This document shows positions 15,040 to 24,440 of a DNA stretch of 64,000 bases, piece by piece. The stretch is from contig CAAGBS010000035.1 in the NCBI GenBank assembly GCA_900768125.1, positions 1-64,000 of the forward strand, read 5' to 3'. The notes beneath the pieces were generated by a model. It saw nothing but the letters and a program-made list of their open reading frames with translations. It was not told the origin of the DNA and made no database searches. How positions within the stretch are numbered: the stretch's first letter is position 1; every line of letters starts with the position of its first letter. This DNA is from Oscillospiraceae bacterium. Lineage in GTDB: Bacteria; Bacillota; Clostridia; Oscillospirales; Ruminococcaceae. A program made the position numbers and the translations under genes.

Positions 15040-18000
15040 TTACAGCCGGAAGCTGTCGAAATAGTTGTCATCGGGGAAAAGCCGCCGTTTTATCTGAAGC
15101 AGCTCCGCCATGCATTTCATCGAACGGCACTTTTCGGCTGTCGCGAGGTATTCCTCCAGCTGGCGGCGGTCGGGCTGTGCCATATAGCTGATGAACGTGG
15201 GGTCGTCCGCTTCTATCCTCGGCTTTACCGAAAGGCGGTCAAGCACCGAGACTGCACGGTTCGACATGCGGTTCACCGCACGGGGAGTGAACTTTTTTAT
15301 CTCGACTGCCAGTTCGCCGTTTATCCCCCAGACTGTATCTATATGCCTGCGGTCGCTTGCGAATCCGGATATCCTGATATTGTATCCCTTGCATTCGATG
15401 ACTGGTCTTACGTCCAGTTCTGACATCGGGAACAATAATCCCCTATATCGGTCCGGGGTGATCCGGGAGAAGTCATTGACAGGCTCGTCAAGCTGTGCGA
15501 ACGGCTGTGAGATACCCTCCGCGGAGAGACGGGCTTTCCAGTCCCGGATATCCTCCGGTGTCATCTCCATGGGGTGCGCCAGCCTTATCCCGCTTTCCGC
15601 GTCCGGCGTGAAAATATCCCAGCGGATATCGCGCAGTGCAGTCCCGTCCGATACAAACAGCCTGCCGGACTGTTCCCATATCGCTCCCTTTGAGAAAAGC
15701 AGCGGCAGCGGCTCTGCGCCGGGGGAACGGCTTATCCAGCTGTCGGCGGGGAAGCAGTCCCCGGTGAGGAATTTCTCGCACAGCCATTCCCGGAATACCA
15801 CGGAAACCGGCTTTAAATTCCTCTGCAGGTCGGATATCTCCTTTCTCGCCATTGTACGTGCGGGGGAAACTGCGTCCGGAAGCATTTCCAGGGTATTCCC
15901 CGCGCTGTCTGTCAGCCTTACGCTGAGGTCGGGGAGCACTTCGGCGGTCAAGTCGATCGCAGGGAGCCAGGTCTTTTTTAGCTTTCCGCCGAATCCGAAA
16001 TCCAGCATGTCAAGCACTGTCTTGTCGTTGTCCAGATGGTTGTTGTTCACATATTCCCGGAACATATCCCGATTGATGAAATACAGCTTTGCTTCCCGGG
16101 TGCGGTTCGACATAAGTCCGCACATGCTGCTGTGCAGTCTCTCGCTGTCACCCCGCACGGATTCCGGCGAATCCCCGAGGATGGTATCTATAAGGCTGAT
16201 AAGCTGTTCGCCGTCCGCCAGCGCGAACATTGCCCTGTATTCCTGCCGCTTTTTCAGTTCGCTCAGAAGCTGGGCGCGGTCAAGCGCGTCCGCAAGGCTG
16301 TTTGCGGTCTCCATATCATTTCGGTAGACATACTGAATGATCCGTCTCACCGCCTGACCGGAGCAGCTTCCGCTCCAGTCCGCATAGCGCACGCCGGAAC
16401 AGAGCGGTATTCTCTGGCTTATCATGCGGTCTCCCCACACGCGGAGTTCCTCCGGGCGGTGCGTGACAGGCGTTTCTGGAAGCGCTGATTTTTCCCGTAT
16501 GACGTCCATGTCGAACTTTGAGGATATCATCTCCGCCGCGCGGGAAAACCCAGAGCGTTTCAGCAGGCCGAATCCGTCCGCGATAACTCTCGCCGGGACT
16601 TTATCTGCGAACCGCGCCAGATATTCCGCGAACGCTTCTCCCCGGCACTGGCTCAGGAAGCCCTTTTCAGCAAGTATATCCAGCATGAGCCTTGACTGCT
16701 CCGCGCAGAACTCCGGATATACCGCCTGCTCGTCCCTTGTCAGCAGATACAGCCTGCACAGTTCCTTTTCGGAGCATTTCACCATTGAAGTTTTCAGCGT
16801 CTCGGGGAGCGGCGCGGTGAGAGCGCCGTCCGCAAGTTCGATGACAGAGCCTGCCAGCGCGTTGACAGAGATGTTCTTCGGGATACGGGACAGCTTCACA
16901 TAACCGCAGGACATAAGCGCGCACTGACCTATCCGTTCCACGCTGGCGGGTATCTCGATAAATTGCAGTCCGGAATCCCAGAAGCAGTTCTCAGGAAGTT
17001 CAGTCATGCCGCTGCGCAGCTTCACGCTCCGGAGAGCCTTATCGGACTCGAAAACGCCTTTCTCCATCTTAATGTCGCCGCTGCCGCTGAACACTATCTC
17101 GGTCAGCGCCCGACAGTTTTCGAACGCGAAGTCGCCTATATATTTCAGGCTGGCGGGAAGCGTCAGGGAAGTCAGCCGGTCGCAGGAGTGGAACGCATGT
17201 GAACATATCGTGGTAACGCCTTCCGGTATCGTAACGCTGCGGCTTTCCGCGTCGCTGCATTTGAAACGGTCCGCTCTGTCCGTGAAGACTATGCTGTCCG
17301 AAATAATCCTGATATCCCCGAAAAGCGTCCGCACCGCCGGGACGTCCGTGAACGCATGGCTGCCTATTGTGCACAGGCAGGCGGGGAATACCGCTTCAGT
17401 AAGGCTGGTGCAGCCGCTGAATGCGTTATCGCCGATACAGCCGAGTTCTCCCCGGGATACCGCGCGTTTCAGTGAACCGCACCTGAAGAACGCCCGGTCG
17501 TCTATCTTGGTCACGCTGTCGGGGATATTTATTTCTTTCAGCCGCGCGCAGTTTTCAAACGTTCCGGAGTCTATCGCATTCAGACCGGCGGGCAGCCGCA
17601 CCGATTCCAGCGAACCGCACCCGCTGAACGCCCCGGCGCCGATGGCGGTAACGCTGTCCGGGATATCCGCCGCTGTCAGCGAGGTACACCCGCTGAATGC
17701 ATTCTGCTTTATGTAACGCAGTCCGCTGTGGAGGACTATCTCCCGCAGACCCGTGCAGCCGCTGAACGCGTCCTTTTCGATTTTAGCGACTGAAGCGGGT
17801 ATATCAGCGGAGGCAAGCGCTGTGCATTTGTGGAATGCCGATTCCTCTATCTGCTGAAGCCCCTCGTGGAGATGGAGCAAATTCAGCGTGCCGCACCCCG
17901 CGAACGCGCTTTCCGATATCGCGGACACGCCCGACGGGATATCCACTCCCGCAAGACTGCCGCAGTTCAGGAACGCCATTTTGCCGATATACCGGACATT

Positions 18001-18555
18001 TTCGGGAATATCCACGCTTTTCAGCCTTTCGTGGTGTGCGAAAGCCCCTCCGGCTATGATATTGACGTTTTCCGGAATGACCGCCTGTTCGATGGAGCGG
18101 TCCCGGCTGAGAAACAGCACGCCGTCCTTTATCACAAGCGGGGAATCGTCCGAATCCAGCCAGGGGGTGCCTTCAAAGGCGCGGTCGTCAACTCCGGTCA
18201 GGAAATGCGGCAGCGTTACGTCCGTGAGCGAGCGGCAGCCACTGAAAGCCTTTGTGGATATGCGGCACATGCTTTCCCCCATGGTGAAGCTTTTCAGCGA
18301 AACGCAGCCGCAGAACGCGCTTTTTCCTATATTTTCAAGTCCCTGTCCGGCTTCCACGGTCACGAGATTCTCGCAGCCGCGGAATGCGTTGTCGCCGATC
18401 GAGGTAACGCTGTCCGGAATCCTGACCGAACGTATCGCACGATTCCCCTTGAAAACGCTGCCGCAGATGGTCGTAACGCCGTCCGGTATCACAAGGTCCG
18501 GTTCCAGCGGCGGTGTGAAGCCATTCACGCAGCCGTAAGCTATTTTCAGTCCCAT
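15040..18555 (-). CDS. BspA-type leucine-rich repeat protein with C-terminal DUF4132 domain
   Basis: A 1171-residue protein with no signal peptide, so likely cytoplasmic. Residues about 20-590 are some twenty copies of the 23-residue BspA/TpLRR (LRR_5) repeat, of the type IPDSVTSIGDNAFRGCENL. From about 600 to the end it is mostly helical and reaches a DUF4132 signature near residue 1040: RLAHPMEMTPEDIRDWK and ISQPFAQLDEP. DUF4132 proteins (for example MolR/YehI of E. coli) are partners of MoxR-type ATPases and VWA proteins, and exactly these two genes lie upstream. The start at 18555 (MGLKIAYG) has GAGGAG 6 nt upstream and lies 10 nt behind the AAA gene. LRRs would give a protein-binding surface; the target is unknown. 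Confidence 0.85.
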   Translation of the reverse strand: MGLKIAYGCVNGFTPPLEPDLVIPDGVTTICGSVFKGNRAIRSVRIPDSVTSIGDNAFRGCENLVTVEAGQGLENIGKSAFCGCVSLKSFTMGESMCRISTKAFSGCRSLTDVTLPHFLTGVDDRAFEGTPWLDSDDSPLVIKDGVLFLSRDRSIEQAVIPENVNIIAGGAFAHHERLKSVDIPENVRYIGKMAFLNCGSLAGVDIPSGVSAISESAFAGCGTLNLLHLHEGLQQIEESAFHKCTALASADIPASVAKIEKDAFSGCTGLREIVLHSGLRYIKQNAFSGCTSLTAADIPDSVTAIGAGAFSGCGSLESVRLPAGLNAIDSGTFENCARLKEINIPDSVTKIDDRAFFRCGSLKRAVSRGELGCIGDNAFSGCTSLTEAVFPACLCTIGSHAFTDVPAVRTLFGDIRIISDSIVFTDRADRFKCSDAESRSVTIPEGVTTICSHAFHSCDRLTSLTLPASLKYIGDFAFENCRALTEIVFSGSGDIKMEKGVFESDKALRSVKLRSGMTELPENCFWDSGLQFIEIPASVERIGQCALMSCGYVKLSRIPKNISVNALAGSVIELADGALTAPLPETLKTSMVKCSEKELCRLYLLTRDEQAVYPEFCAEQSRLMLDILAEKGFLSQCRGEAFAEYLARFADKVPARVIADGFGLLKRSGFSRAAEMISSKFDMDVIREKSALPETPVTHRPEELRVWGDRMISQRIPLCSGVRYADWSGSCSGQAVRRIIQYVYRNDMETANSLADALDRAQLLSELKKRQEYRAMFALADGEQLISLIDTILGDSPESVRGDSERLHSSMCGLMSNRTREAKLYFINRDMFREYVNNNHLDNDKTVLDMLDFGFGGKLKKTWLPAIDLTAEVLPDLSVRLTDSAGNTLEMLPDAVSPARTMARKEISDLQRNLKPVSVVFREWLCEKFLTGDCFPADSWISRSPGAEPLPLLFSKGAIWEQSGRLFVSDGTALRDIRWDIFTPDAESGIRLAHPMEMTPEDIRDWKARLSAEGISQPFAQLDEPVNDFSRITPDRYRGLLFPMSELDVRPVIECKGYNIRISGFASDRRHIDTVWGINGELAVEIKKFTPRAVNRMSNRAVSVLDRLSVKPRIEADDPTFISYMAQPDRRQLEEYLATAEKCRSMKCMAELLQIKRRLFPDDNYFDSFRL

Positions 18556-18565
18556 AGTTCTCCTC

Positions 18566-20068
18566 TCACAGACCGAGCCTGTCAAGCTCGTTTTCTATCT
18601 CAACGCGGCGCTCATAGAAGAGAAGGTCCTTGTTGTGCTCGAAGTATTCCTTGCAGCCGAATTTTCCGATGAACCCCGCAGTAAGGCTGTTGGCGGTAAG
18701 TTCCGTCACGATTATCAGCATTTCGCTGCCATCGCCGAAAACCTCGCTGCTGAATCTGAACATGTTGGACATCAGCTTTCCGGCTTCTCCGGCGGATATT
18801 TTCAGCTTTTCGACATCGCTGTCGAAATCCCGCTTCACTATGGTGAAAGCCTCGTCCGGACCGCCCGCGCCCTTCACCATTCCCGCAAGCTTATCCAGCT
18901 TATCCGCCCTTGCAAGCAGCATATACTGCCCCGCGCGGTCAAGGCTTCCGGACTGTTTCCCGGCTTTTGCTTCGGCGCGCAGTTCAGCCGCGTACTGCTG
19001 AAGCAGCCTTTCCGGTGATTTCGCGCCCGCCGATTCGGCTCGGAATTTTTTCAGCACGGGCATAATGCCGGAGAGCAGGCTTTCGGAACCCATCGCGCGG
19101 CTTACCGCTTCGCTCACGCCGTCCAGCATGAGACCGATAAGCGAGAGGCGCTCGTCAAATTTCGCGGCTTTCGCGCGCTGTTTTATCTCATCGGAGGCGT
19201 TCCCGGAAAGTATGCTGCCCACCTGGTAATCGCTGCGGTACTTGTTGAACAGGTCGTAGTAGCCCGCGAAATCGCCTGCTATTTTCCTGTCCTGGAGATA
19301 CTGCGCGGTAAGCTGCCTGTCCACCGCAAGCCCGCGCTTTTCGTACAGGGATATCATGCGGCTGAGGTCTTCCCAGCCGCGGGCGGTGACGAAATTCATG
19401 CCGTCCACCGTGTTTTCGATTTTGTAGAAATTCTGCGTTTTTATCTCCAGATAGGTCATCACCGCAGGGTGAATGCCTGTTTTGTACGCGTACTCCTTCC
19501 AGCACCCGAAGTCCGGCTCCACGTCTATTCGCTTCAGTCTGTCCCATGTGGCGATATCGAACTCGTGGACTGAATTGTTGTACTCCGGGGGATTTCCCGC
19601 CGTGACTACTATCCAGCCGTCCGGCACGCGGTGGCGCCCGAACACCTTGTATTGCAGGAATTGCAGCATGATTGGCGACAGCGTTTCGGATACGCAGTTT
19701 ATCTCATCGAGGAAAAGAATGCCCTCCTTTACTCCGGTGTTTTCCATCATGTCGTAAACGGAAGAGATTATCTCGCTCATCGTGTATTCCGACACGTCGC
19801 ACTCGATATCGCCGTACTTTCTGTGTACGATGAACGGCAGACCCAGCGCGCTCTGGCGCGTGTGGTGGGTCATGGAGTAGGAAAGCAGTCCCACGCCCAT
19901 TTCGGAAGCTATCTGCTCCATTATCGCAGTCTTCCCGATACCCGGCGCGCCCATCAGGAAAACCGGGCGCTGCTTTTCCACCGGCAGGACGTAATTTCCG
20001 TGCTCGTCCTTCATGAAATATGCGGTCATCGCGTTTTTTATCTGCTCCTTGGCTTCTTTAATGTTCAT
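18566..20068 (-). CDS. MoxR-like AAA+ ATPase
   Basis: A 500-residue AAA+ protein of the MoxR/YehL type. Walker A is GAPGIGKT (residues 39-46), Walker B is GILFLDEIN (about 115-123), and TAGNPPE (about 157-163) is the sensor 1 strand. The segment FDIATWDRLKRIDVEP carries the Arg residues after the second strand, as in the clade. The C-terminal 200 residues are helical and may bind the partner proteins. MoxR ATPases remodel substrates together with VWA proteins; here the VWA gene overlaps by 11 nt and the DUF4132 gene follows after 10 nt, so one complex is likely. Confidence 0.92.
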   Translation of the reverse strand: MNIKEAKEQIKNAMTAYFMKDEHGNYVLPVEKQRPVFLMGAPGIGKTAIMEQIASEMGVGLLSYSMTHHTRQSALGLPFIVHRKYGDIECDVSEYTMSEIISSVYDMMENTGVKEGILFLDEINCVSETLSPIMLQFLQYKVFGRHRVPDGWIVVTAGNPPEYNNSVHEFDIATWDRLKRIDVEPDFGCWKEYAYKTGIHPAVMTYLEIKTQNFYKIENTVDGMNFVTARGWEDLSRMISLYEKRGLAVDRQLTAQYLQDRKIAGDFAGYYDLFNKYRSDYQVGSILSGNASDEIKQRAKAAKFDERLSLIGLMLDGVSEAVSRAMGSESLLSGIMPVLKKFRAESAGAKSPERLLQQYAAELRAEAKAGKQSGSLDRAGQYMLLARADKLDKLAGMVKGAGGPDEAFTIVKRDFDSDVEKLKISAGEAGKLMSNMFRFSSEVFGDGSEMLIIVTELTANSLTAGFIGKFGCKEYFEHNKDLLFYERRVEIENELDRLGL

Positions 20069-21347
20069 TGTCGCACCTCGATATATCTTCCTTGTCGAGA
20101 AACAGCCTTATCGCCCATGGCGGGAGAAACTGCTCTGAATACTCGCCGTCTATCAGCGCCACCGCGGTCTTGTACGCCGGCATTCTTTCCGGGAACATTC
20201 CGCAGCCGTCCGTCAGCAGGATAAGCCCCCGCAGGTCGGAAAATTCCCCGATGTCCGCCAGCGAATCCACATAGCTGAAAAGCGGGCGGAAATCCGTGCC
20301 GCCGGAGCCTTTCAGCTCCATGTGCCGGATATAGTCCTCCATCTCCTGGCGGCTGGTGAGCTTTTTGTCCTCCTGTATAGCCGCGTCGCACTGCACGATG
20401 TGGATATTGAACCGTGAACAGAAACTTTCCGACTGCATGAGGATATTGTAGGTCTTGCGGATAAAGTTCTGCACCAGCCCGCCCATGGTCGAGCCTGATG
20501 TGTCTATCGCTATCACGAAATCATGCACCAGCCTGTCTTCCCGGTATTCCAGCGGCTCTATCAGCGGCATATTGCTATAGTGCTCCAGTCCGTAGCTGTA
20601 ATAGATGTAGTCGAACTCATCGCTGCTGACCCGGGCTGTTTCCCGGACGACTGCGAATTTCCGCAGGAACTCCGCGTAGCTGTACTTCTCGCGGTTGGCT
20701 GCGTTCAATCCCTGCGTCAGCGTGCCCGCCTGCATTCCGAAACGGCTGGAAAAAGTGCTGAGGTCGGTCTGTATCCTCTCTGAAACGCTCTTCCAGCAGT
20801 CCGCCTTATTGCCGCCGTGACCGTACATCGCGGCTGTCCTGCTCTGCGGCTCGTACCACATTGAGTGGTCGTCCGGCGGGTACTGCTCCCGCATTCTGGC
20901 GAGTTTTTTTCCTTTCGGGCGGTTCCGGATAAGACAGCCGTATATCTTTTCAGCCGTGAGCGCGCCCGCCTGAGCTTTTAGTTTCGCAGCTTCGTCGCCC
21001 TGTGAAACGCCTTTCAGTTCATTTATCACGCTCTCCACCGCGATATCGCAGGACAGGTCCCATATTTCGCGGTCTATCTCCGAGTCTACCAGCCAGTGGC
21101 GGAATATGCAGTGCAGCAGTTCGTGAAGATACCAGCGCGCCGGAAGCGTATCCGATTTACGGTAGGCTCTCAGGATAAACAACGGGTCGTAATACAGCCT
21201 GATCCCGTCCGTGCCCGCGCTGCCTTGATACTGCTCCGGCGCCAGCATTTCCATTGCGCCGTCCAGGAATCGCAGTTCCAGCCCGACCGTGTTCCGTGCA
21301 AGCTTTATGACGTTCTCCGCAGCGGCGCGCAGCCTGTTTTCGTCCAT
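20058..21347 (-). CDS. VWA-like protein with HExxH metallopeptidase-like N-terminal domain (DUF2201 type)
   Basis: A 429-residue cytoplasmic protein. The N-terminal part carries HELLHCIFRH (about 73-82), a zinc-binding HExxH motif followed by a further His, as in the putative metallopeptidase domain found in front of VWA-like domains. The C-terminal part is a VWA domain with a complete MIDAS set: DTSGS (about 286-290), GGTDFRP (about 349-355, supplying the Thr/Asp) and LLTDG (about 378-382). It is the first gene of the operon with the AAA ATPase and LRR-DUF4132 genes, with AAGGAG 9 nt before the start. Whether the peptidase site is active cannot be told. Confidence 0.88.
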   Translation of the reverse strand: MDENRLRAAAENVIKLARNTVGLELRFLDGAMEMLAPEQYQGSAGTDGIRLYYDPLFILRAYRKSDTLPARWYLHELLHCIFRHWLVDSEIDREIWDLSCDIAVESVINELKGVSQGDEAAKLKAQAGALTAEKIYGCLIRNRPKGKKLARMREQYPPDDHSMWYEPQSRTAAMYGHGGNKADCWKSVSERIQTDLSTFSSRFGMQAGTLTQGLNAANREKYSYAEFLRKFAVVRETARVSSDEFDYIYYSYGLEHYSNMPLIEPLEYREDRLVHDFVIAIDTSGSTMGGLVQNFIRKTYNILMQSESFCSRFNIHIVQCDAAIQEDKKLTSRQEMEDYIRHMELKGSGGTDFRPLFSYVDSLADIGEFSDLRGLILLTDGCGMFPERMPAYKTAVALIDGEYSEQFLPPWAIRLFLDKEDISRCDNEH

Positions 21348-21370
21348 GCTCTCACGCTCCTTTGTGTTTC

Positions 21371-21399
21371 TATATATCCATAAAACTCGGGCGGGTCAA
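21371..21399 (-). promoter_or_regulatory. Promoter of the VWA-AAA-LRR operon
   Basis: Minus-strand TTGACC (21394-21399), 17-bp spacer, TATATA (21371-21376); transcription would start about 15 nt before the VWA start codon region. Confidence 0.6.
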
Positions 21400-21440
21400 C
21401 CGGAAAAACAAAAAAACGTATAAATTTTTTGCATAACCGG

Positions 21441-21469
21441 TTGAATTTTTTCGTGACATATGCTATAAT
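21441..21469 (+). promoter_or_regulatory. Promoter of the galactomannan gene cluster
   Basis: TTGAAT (21441-21446), 17-bp spacer, TATAAT (21464-21469). An 8-bp palindrome aaccggtt (21435-21442) overlaps the -35 box and could bind a repressor. The leader of about 80 nt contains half-repeats of taaccccgg and gttaacaatcgggg but no clear stem. Confidence 0.7.
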
Positions 21470-21557
21470 GACAATGAAATAACCCCGGTTTAGCTAATGC
21501 GTAAAGTAAATTTGGTTAACAATCGGGGCGTAACTTAACTGTATCAAGGAGAAATCA

Positions 21558-22763
21558 ATGGAGAACAAATTTTTAGGACTTACGCCGCCCATGGGCTGGA
21601 ACTCATGGAACACATTCACCTGGGAGATAAACGACAAGCTCATCAGGGAAGCCGCCGACGCATTCGTCAGCGAGGGACTCAAGGACGCGGGCTACGAGTA
21701 TGTGGTCATCGACGACTGCTGGAGCGAGAAGCAGCGCGACAAGAACGGAAAGCTCGTCCCCGACCACTGGAAGTTCCCGGATGGCATAAAGCCTGTCGCT
21801 GACTATGTTCACAGCAAGGGACTGAAGTTCGGCATGTATTCCTGCGCGGGCACGCACACCTGCGGCGGACACCCCGGCAGCTTCGAGCACGAGTTCGACG
21901 ATGCCGAGACATTCGCAGAGTGGGGCGTTGACTACCTGAAGTACGACTACTGCTACAAGCCCGACCATATCCCGGGCGAGGTGCTCTACAAGAGAATGAG
22001 CCTGGCTCTGCGCAACTGCGGCAGGGACATCATGTTCTCCGCGTGCAACTGGGGCAATGACGACGTATATAAGTGGATAAGGGAATCCGGCGCGCACCTG
22101 TTCCGTTCCACCGGCGATATCCAGGATAACTGGGAGTCCATCAAGCGCCTGGCGCTTTCGCAGATAGGAAACGAGTGCTACGGCGGCAACTTCTGCCACA
22201 ACGATATCGACATGCTGGTTGTAGGAATGCACGGCGGCAGCAACAACGAGTGGATAAACTCCACCGAGCAGGGCGTTAACGTCATCGCCGACAGCGGCGA
22301 GACCATGCCGAAGCTGGGCGGCTGCACCGACGAGGAGTACCGTACTCATTTCAGCCTGTGGGCTATCATGAACTCCCCGCTGATGATAGGCTGCGATATC
22401 CGCCGCATGACCCCCGCGACCAGGGAGATACTCACCAACAAGGACGTCATCGCCATCAATCAGGACATCGAGTGCCGCGGTCCGTACTGCATAAAGCAGT
22501 GGAACAATCCGGACAACGTGTTCTCTCTCGTAAAGCCGCTTGCCAACGGCGATTACGCTGTCGGAATGTTCAACTTCGGCGACCGTGCCGGCGAAATGAG
22601 CCTGCAGTTCTGGGATATCGGTCTGCCTGCCGCTTCCGGCCGCGGACTTTCCGTTTACGACTGCTGGAAGCACGAGGAGCTCGGCACATTCACCGAGCGC
22701 TTCGTTACCACTGTCGAGCCGCACGGCTGCGTAGTTCTGCGCGCTAAGGTCGTGAAGGTCTGA
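21558..22763 (+). CDS. Alpha-galactosidase, glycoside hydrolase family 27
   Basis: A 401-residue enzyme that removes alpha-1,6-linked galactose from galactomannan or raffinose-type sugars. The GH27 marks are present: TPPMGWNSWNTF at the N-terminus, VIDDCWSE, KGLKFGMYSCAGTHTCGGHPGS, the nucleophile in YLKYDYC (Asp near residue 131) and the acid/base in RSTGDIQD (Asp near 185), then WNDPDML-like HNDIDMLVVG. There is no signal peptide, so it works inside the cell on imported oligosaccharides. AAGGAG precedes the start. The GH26 mannanase lies two genes downstream, which makes galactomannan the likely target. Confidence 0.94.
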   Translation: MENKFLGLTPPMGWNSWNTFTWEINDKLIREAADAFVSEGLKDAGYEYVVIDDCWSEKQRDKNGKLVPDHWKFPDGIKPVADYVHSKGLKFGMYSCAGTHTCGGHPGSFEHEFDDAETFAEWGVDYLKYDYCYKPDHIPGEVLYKRMSLALRNCGRDIMFSACNWGNDDVYKWIRESGAHLFRSTGDIQDNWESIKRLALSQIGNECYGGNFCHNDIDMLVVGMHGGSNNEWINSTEQGVNVIADSGETMPKLGGCTDEEYRTHFSLWAIMNSPLMIGCDIRRMTPATREILTNKDVIAINQDIECRGPYCIKQWNNPDNVFSLVKPLANGDYAVGMFNFGDRAGEMSLQFWDIGLPAASGRGLSVYDCWKHEELGTFTERFVTTVEPHGCVVLRAKVVKV

Positions 22764-22967
22764 TTGGGTAACTACTCCACCTGCAAAAAATGCGGGGCAA
22801 GGCTCGGCTCTGACGATATTGCGATACATCAGAAACTGGTCTCCCGCAATGATACGGAATTTTTCTGCATAGACTGCCTTGCGGAATACTACCGCACCAC
22901 CCGCGAGGTCATTCAGCAGCGTATCGACTACTACAGAAAAAGCGGCAAATGTACATTGTTCAGATAA
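22764..22967 (+). CDS. Small zinc-ribbon protein
   Basis: A 67-residue protein with two Cys pairs, CKKCGARLG (residues 7-15) and FCIDCLAEYY (34-43), set 26 residues apart, the usual form of a treble-clef or zinc-ribbon knuckle. It starts with TTG immediately after the alpha-galactosidase stop, with AAGG inside the end of that gene, so it depends on translational coupling. Similar short proteins beginning with a CxxCG and DIAIH motif are common in Clostridia; no function is known. Conserved cysteines, not codon statistics, are the reason for the call. Confidence 0.7.
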   Translation: MGNYSTCKKCGARLGSDDIAIHQKLVSRNDTEFFCIDCLAEYYRTTREVIQQRIDYYRKSGKCTLFR

Positions 22968-22978
22968 GGTAACATAAT

Positions 22979-24391
22979 ATGAAAAAAATACTTTCAATAA
23001 TGCTTGCTGCGGCTATGGCTCTGAGCCTTACTGCATGCAACAATTCCAGCGCTTCTTCCTCCAGCGGCTCCGCGGCTGAAAGCCCGGCGGACAGCTCTGC
23101 GGCTCCGGACGCAGCTTCTACAGCGGAGGCTCCGGCTGACGCTTCCGGAGATGGTGAGCTTCTTTCCAACCCCATCGCGCTCAACAGCGAGGGCGACATC
23201 GACATGGACGCTGCGCTTGCATACGAGACGGATTACGAAGCGATGAAAGCCTACTTCGAATCCAAGGAGGTAGACCCGTCAAAGCCGGTATCCGAGAACG
23301 CACAGAAGAACGAAAAGACGATGGAGGTATGGAACTACCTCCGCGAGGTATACGGCAAGCAGGTGATCACCTGCCAGCAGATGATGGACACGGCTGCGTA
23401 TGAGGACCTGGTGTTCTACAACGCGACCAAGGACCTCACCGCTATGAAGGGCTTCGATTTCATCTTCTGCACCGGAAGCTACCACAGCGACGACATGATA
23501 GACGACGCCATCAAGTGGTCGAAGGAATCCGGCGGTCTGTGCGCGTTCACATGGCACTGGAACGTCCCCAAGGACATCGACAACCCCGAGGGCGGCTATG
23601 CGTTCTACACTAATGAGATAACGAATTTCGACCAGGTGAACGCAGTAACTCCCGGCACCAAGGAGTATGAGACCGTTATCCACGACATCGACCTCATCGC
23701 TACCAAGATACAGCGCATGGAGAGCGAGGGCGTGACTATACTGTTCCGTCCGCTGCACGAAGCGAGCGGCGCGTGGTTCTGGTGGGGACTGCAGGGCAGG
23801 GACAGCGCGACCAACGAGGTGTTCCAGAAGCTGTGGTACATGATCTATGACAGACTTGAAAACTACCACAAGCTGACAAACATCATCTGGGTATGGAACG
23901 GACAGAACCCGCACACGGCTATCCACCCGAACGCATTCGACATCGAGGGCATCGACCGCTACTACGACCAGGAGGACATATCCGCAGACGCGCTTTCGGC
24001 ATACTATGCGAAGTGCTGGGGCGAACTTGAGGGCTACGACAAGTACTGTGCCGAGCTTGCGGGCATGGAGTCCACAGGGAAGATGATGGCGCTGACCGAG
24101 TGCGGATACATTCCCGACCCGGAGGGCATAAAGGCGAACAACACGATGTGGCTTTACTACATGGTGTGGAACGGCGACTTCATCTACGAGCCGGACGCTG
24201 CGGGCAAGGCAAAGGTAGACCTCAACGGAACTCCGTCCCCGAACCCGAAGAAGGGCATAACCAACGAAATGCTGGTCGATTACTTCACCAACGACCTTTA
24301 CATTACGCATAACAAACTTCCGGAGTTCAGCTTCGGAGTACGCGAGATACCCCAGCAGATAAAGAACTGGGAGTATTTCCAGATAGGTTAA
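22979..24391 (+). CDS. Surface beta-mannanase lipoprotein, glycoside hydrolase family 26
   Basis: A 470-residue lipoprotein. The signal peptide ends in the lipobox LTAC (Cys20) and is followed by a Ser/Ala linker to about residue 60. The catalytic domain is GH26: TWHWNVP near residue 190, the acid/base region FRPLHEASGAWFWWG near 260 (Glu of LHE), IWVWNGQNP, and the nucleophile in MALTECGYIPDP (Glu near 371). GH26 enzymes cut beta-1,4-mannan. It would act on the cell surface and supply oligosaccharides for the cytoplasmic alpha-galactosidase encoded upstream. AAGG lies 10 nt before the start. A strong terminator follows at once. Confidence 0.93.
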   Translation: MKKILSIMLAAAMALSLTACNNSSASSSSGSAAESPADSSAAPDAASTAEAPADASGDGELLSNPIALNSEGDIDMDAALAYETDYEAMKAYFESKEVDPSKPVSENAQKNEKTMEVWNYLREVYGKQVITCQQMMDTAAYEDLVFYNATKDLTAMKGFDFIFCTGSYHSDDMIDDAIKWSKESGGLCAFTWHWNVPKDIDNPEGGYAFYTNEITNFDQVNAVTPGTKEYETVIHDIDLIATKIQRMESEGVTILFRPLHEASGAWFWWGLQGRDSATNEVFQKLWYMIYDRLENYHKLTNIIWVWNGQNPHTAIHPNAFDIEGIDRYYDQEDISADALSAYYAKCWGELEGYDKYCAELAGMESTGKMMALTECGYIPDPEGIKANNTMWLYYMVWNGDFIYEPDAAGKAKVDLNGTPSPNPKKGITNEMLVDYFTNDLYITHNKLPEFSFGVREIPQQIKNWEYFQIG

Positions 24392-24393
24392 AT

Positions 24394-24430
24394 AAAATAG
24401 AGGGCTGTGGTTTCCGCAGCCCTCTATTTT
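24394..24430 (+). terminator. Terminator of the galactomannan cluster
   Basis: Perfect 14-bp stem (24394-24407 with 24417-24430), 9-nt loop, ending in tttt; begins 3 nt after the GH26 stop. Confidence 0.9.
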
Positions 24431-24440
24431 AAAGAACAAT

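Noticed and set aside
21603..22997. Long minus-strand open frame (464 codons) across the alpha-galactosidase gene
   Set aside because: It is the antisense shadow of a high-GC gene with clear GH27 motifs; the antisense peptide has no recognisable domain.
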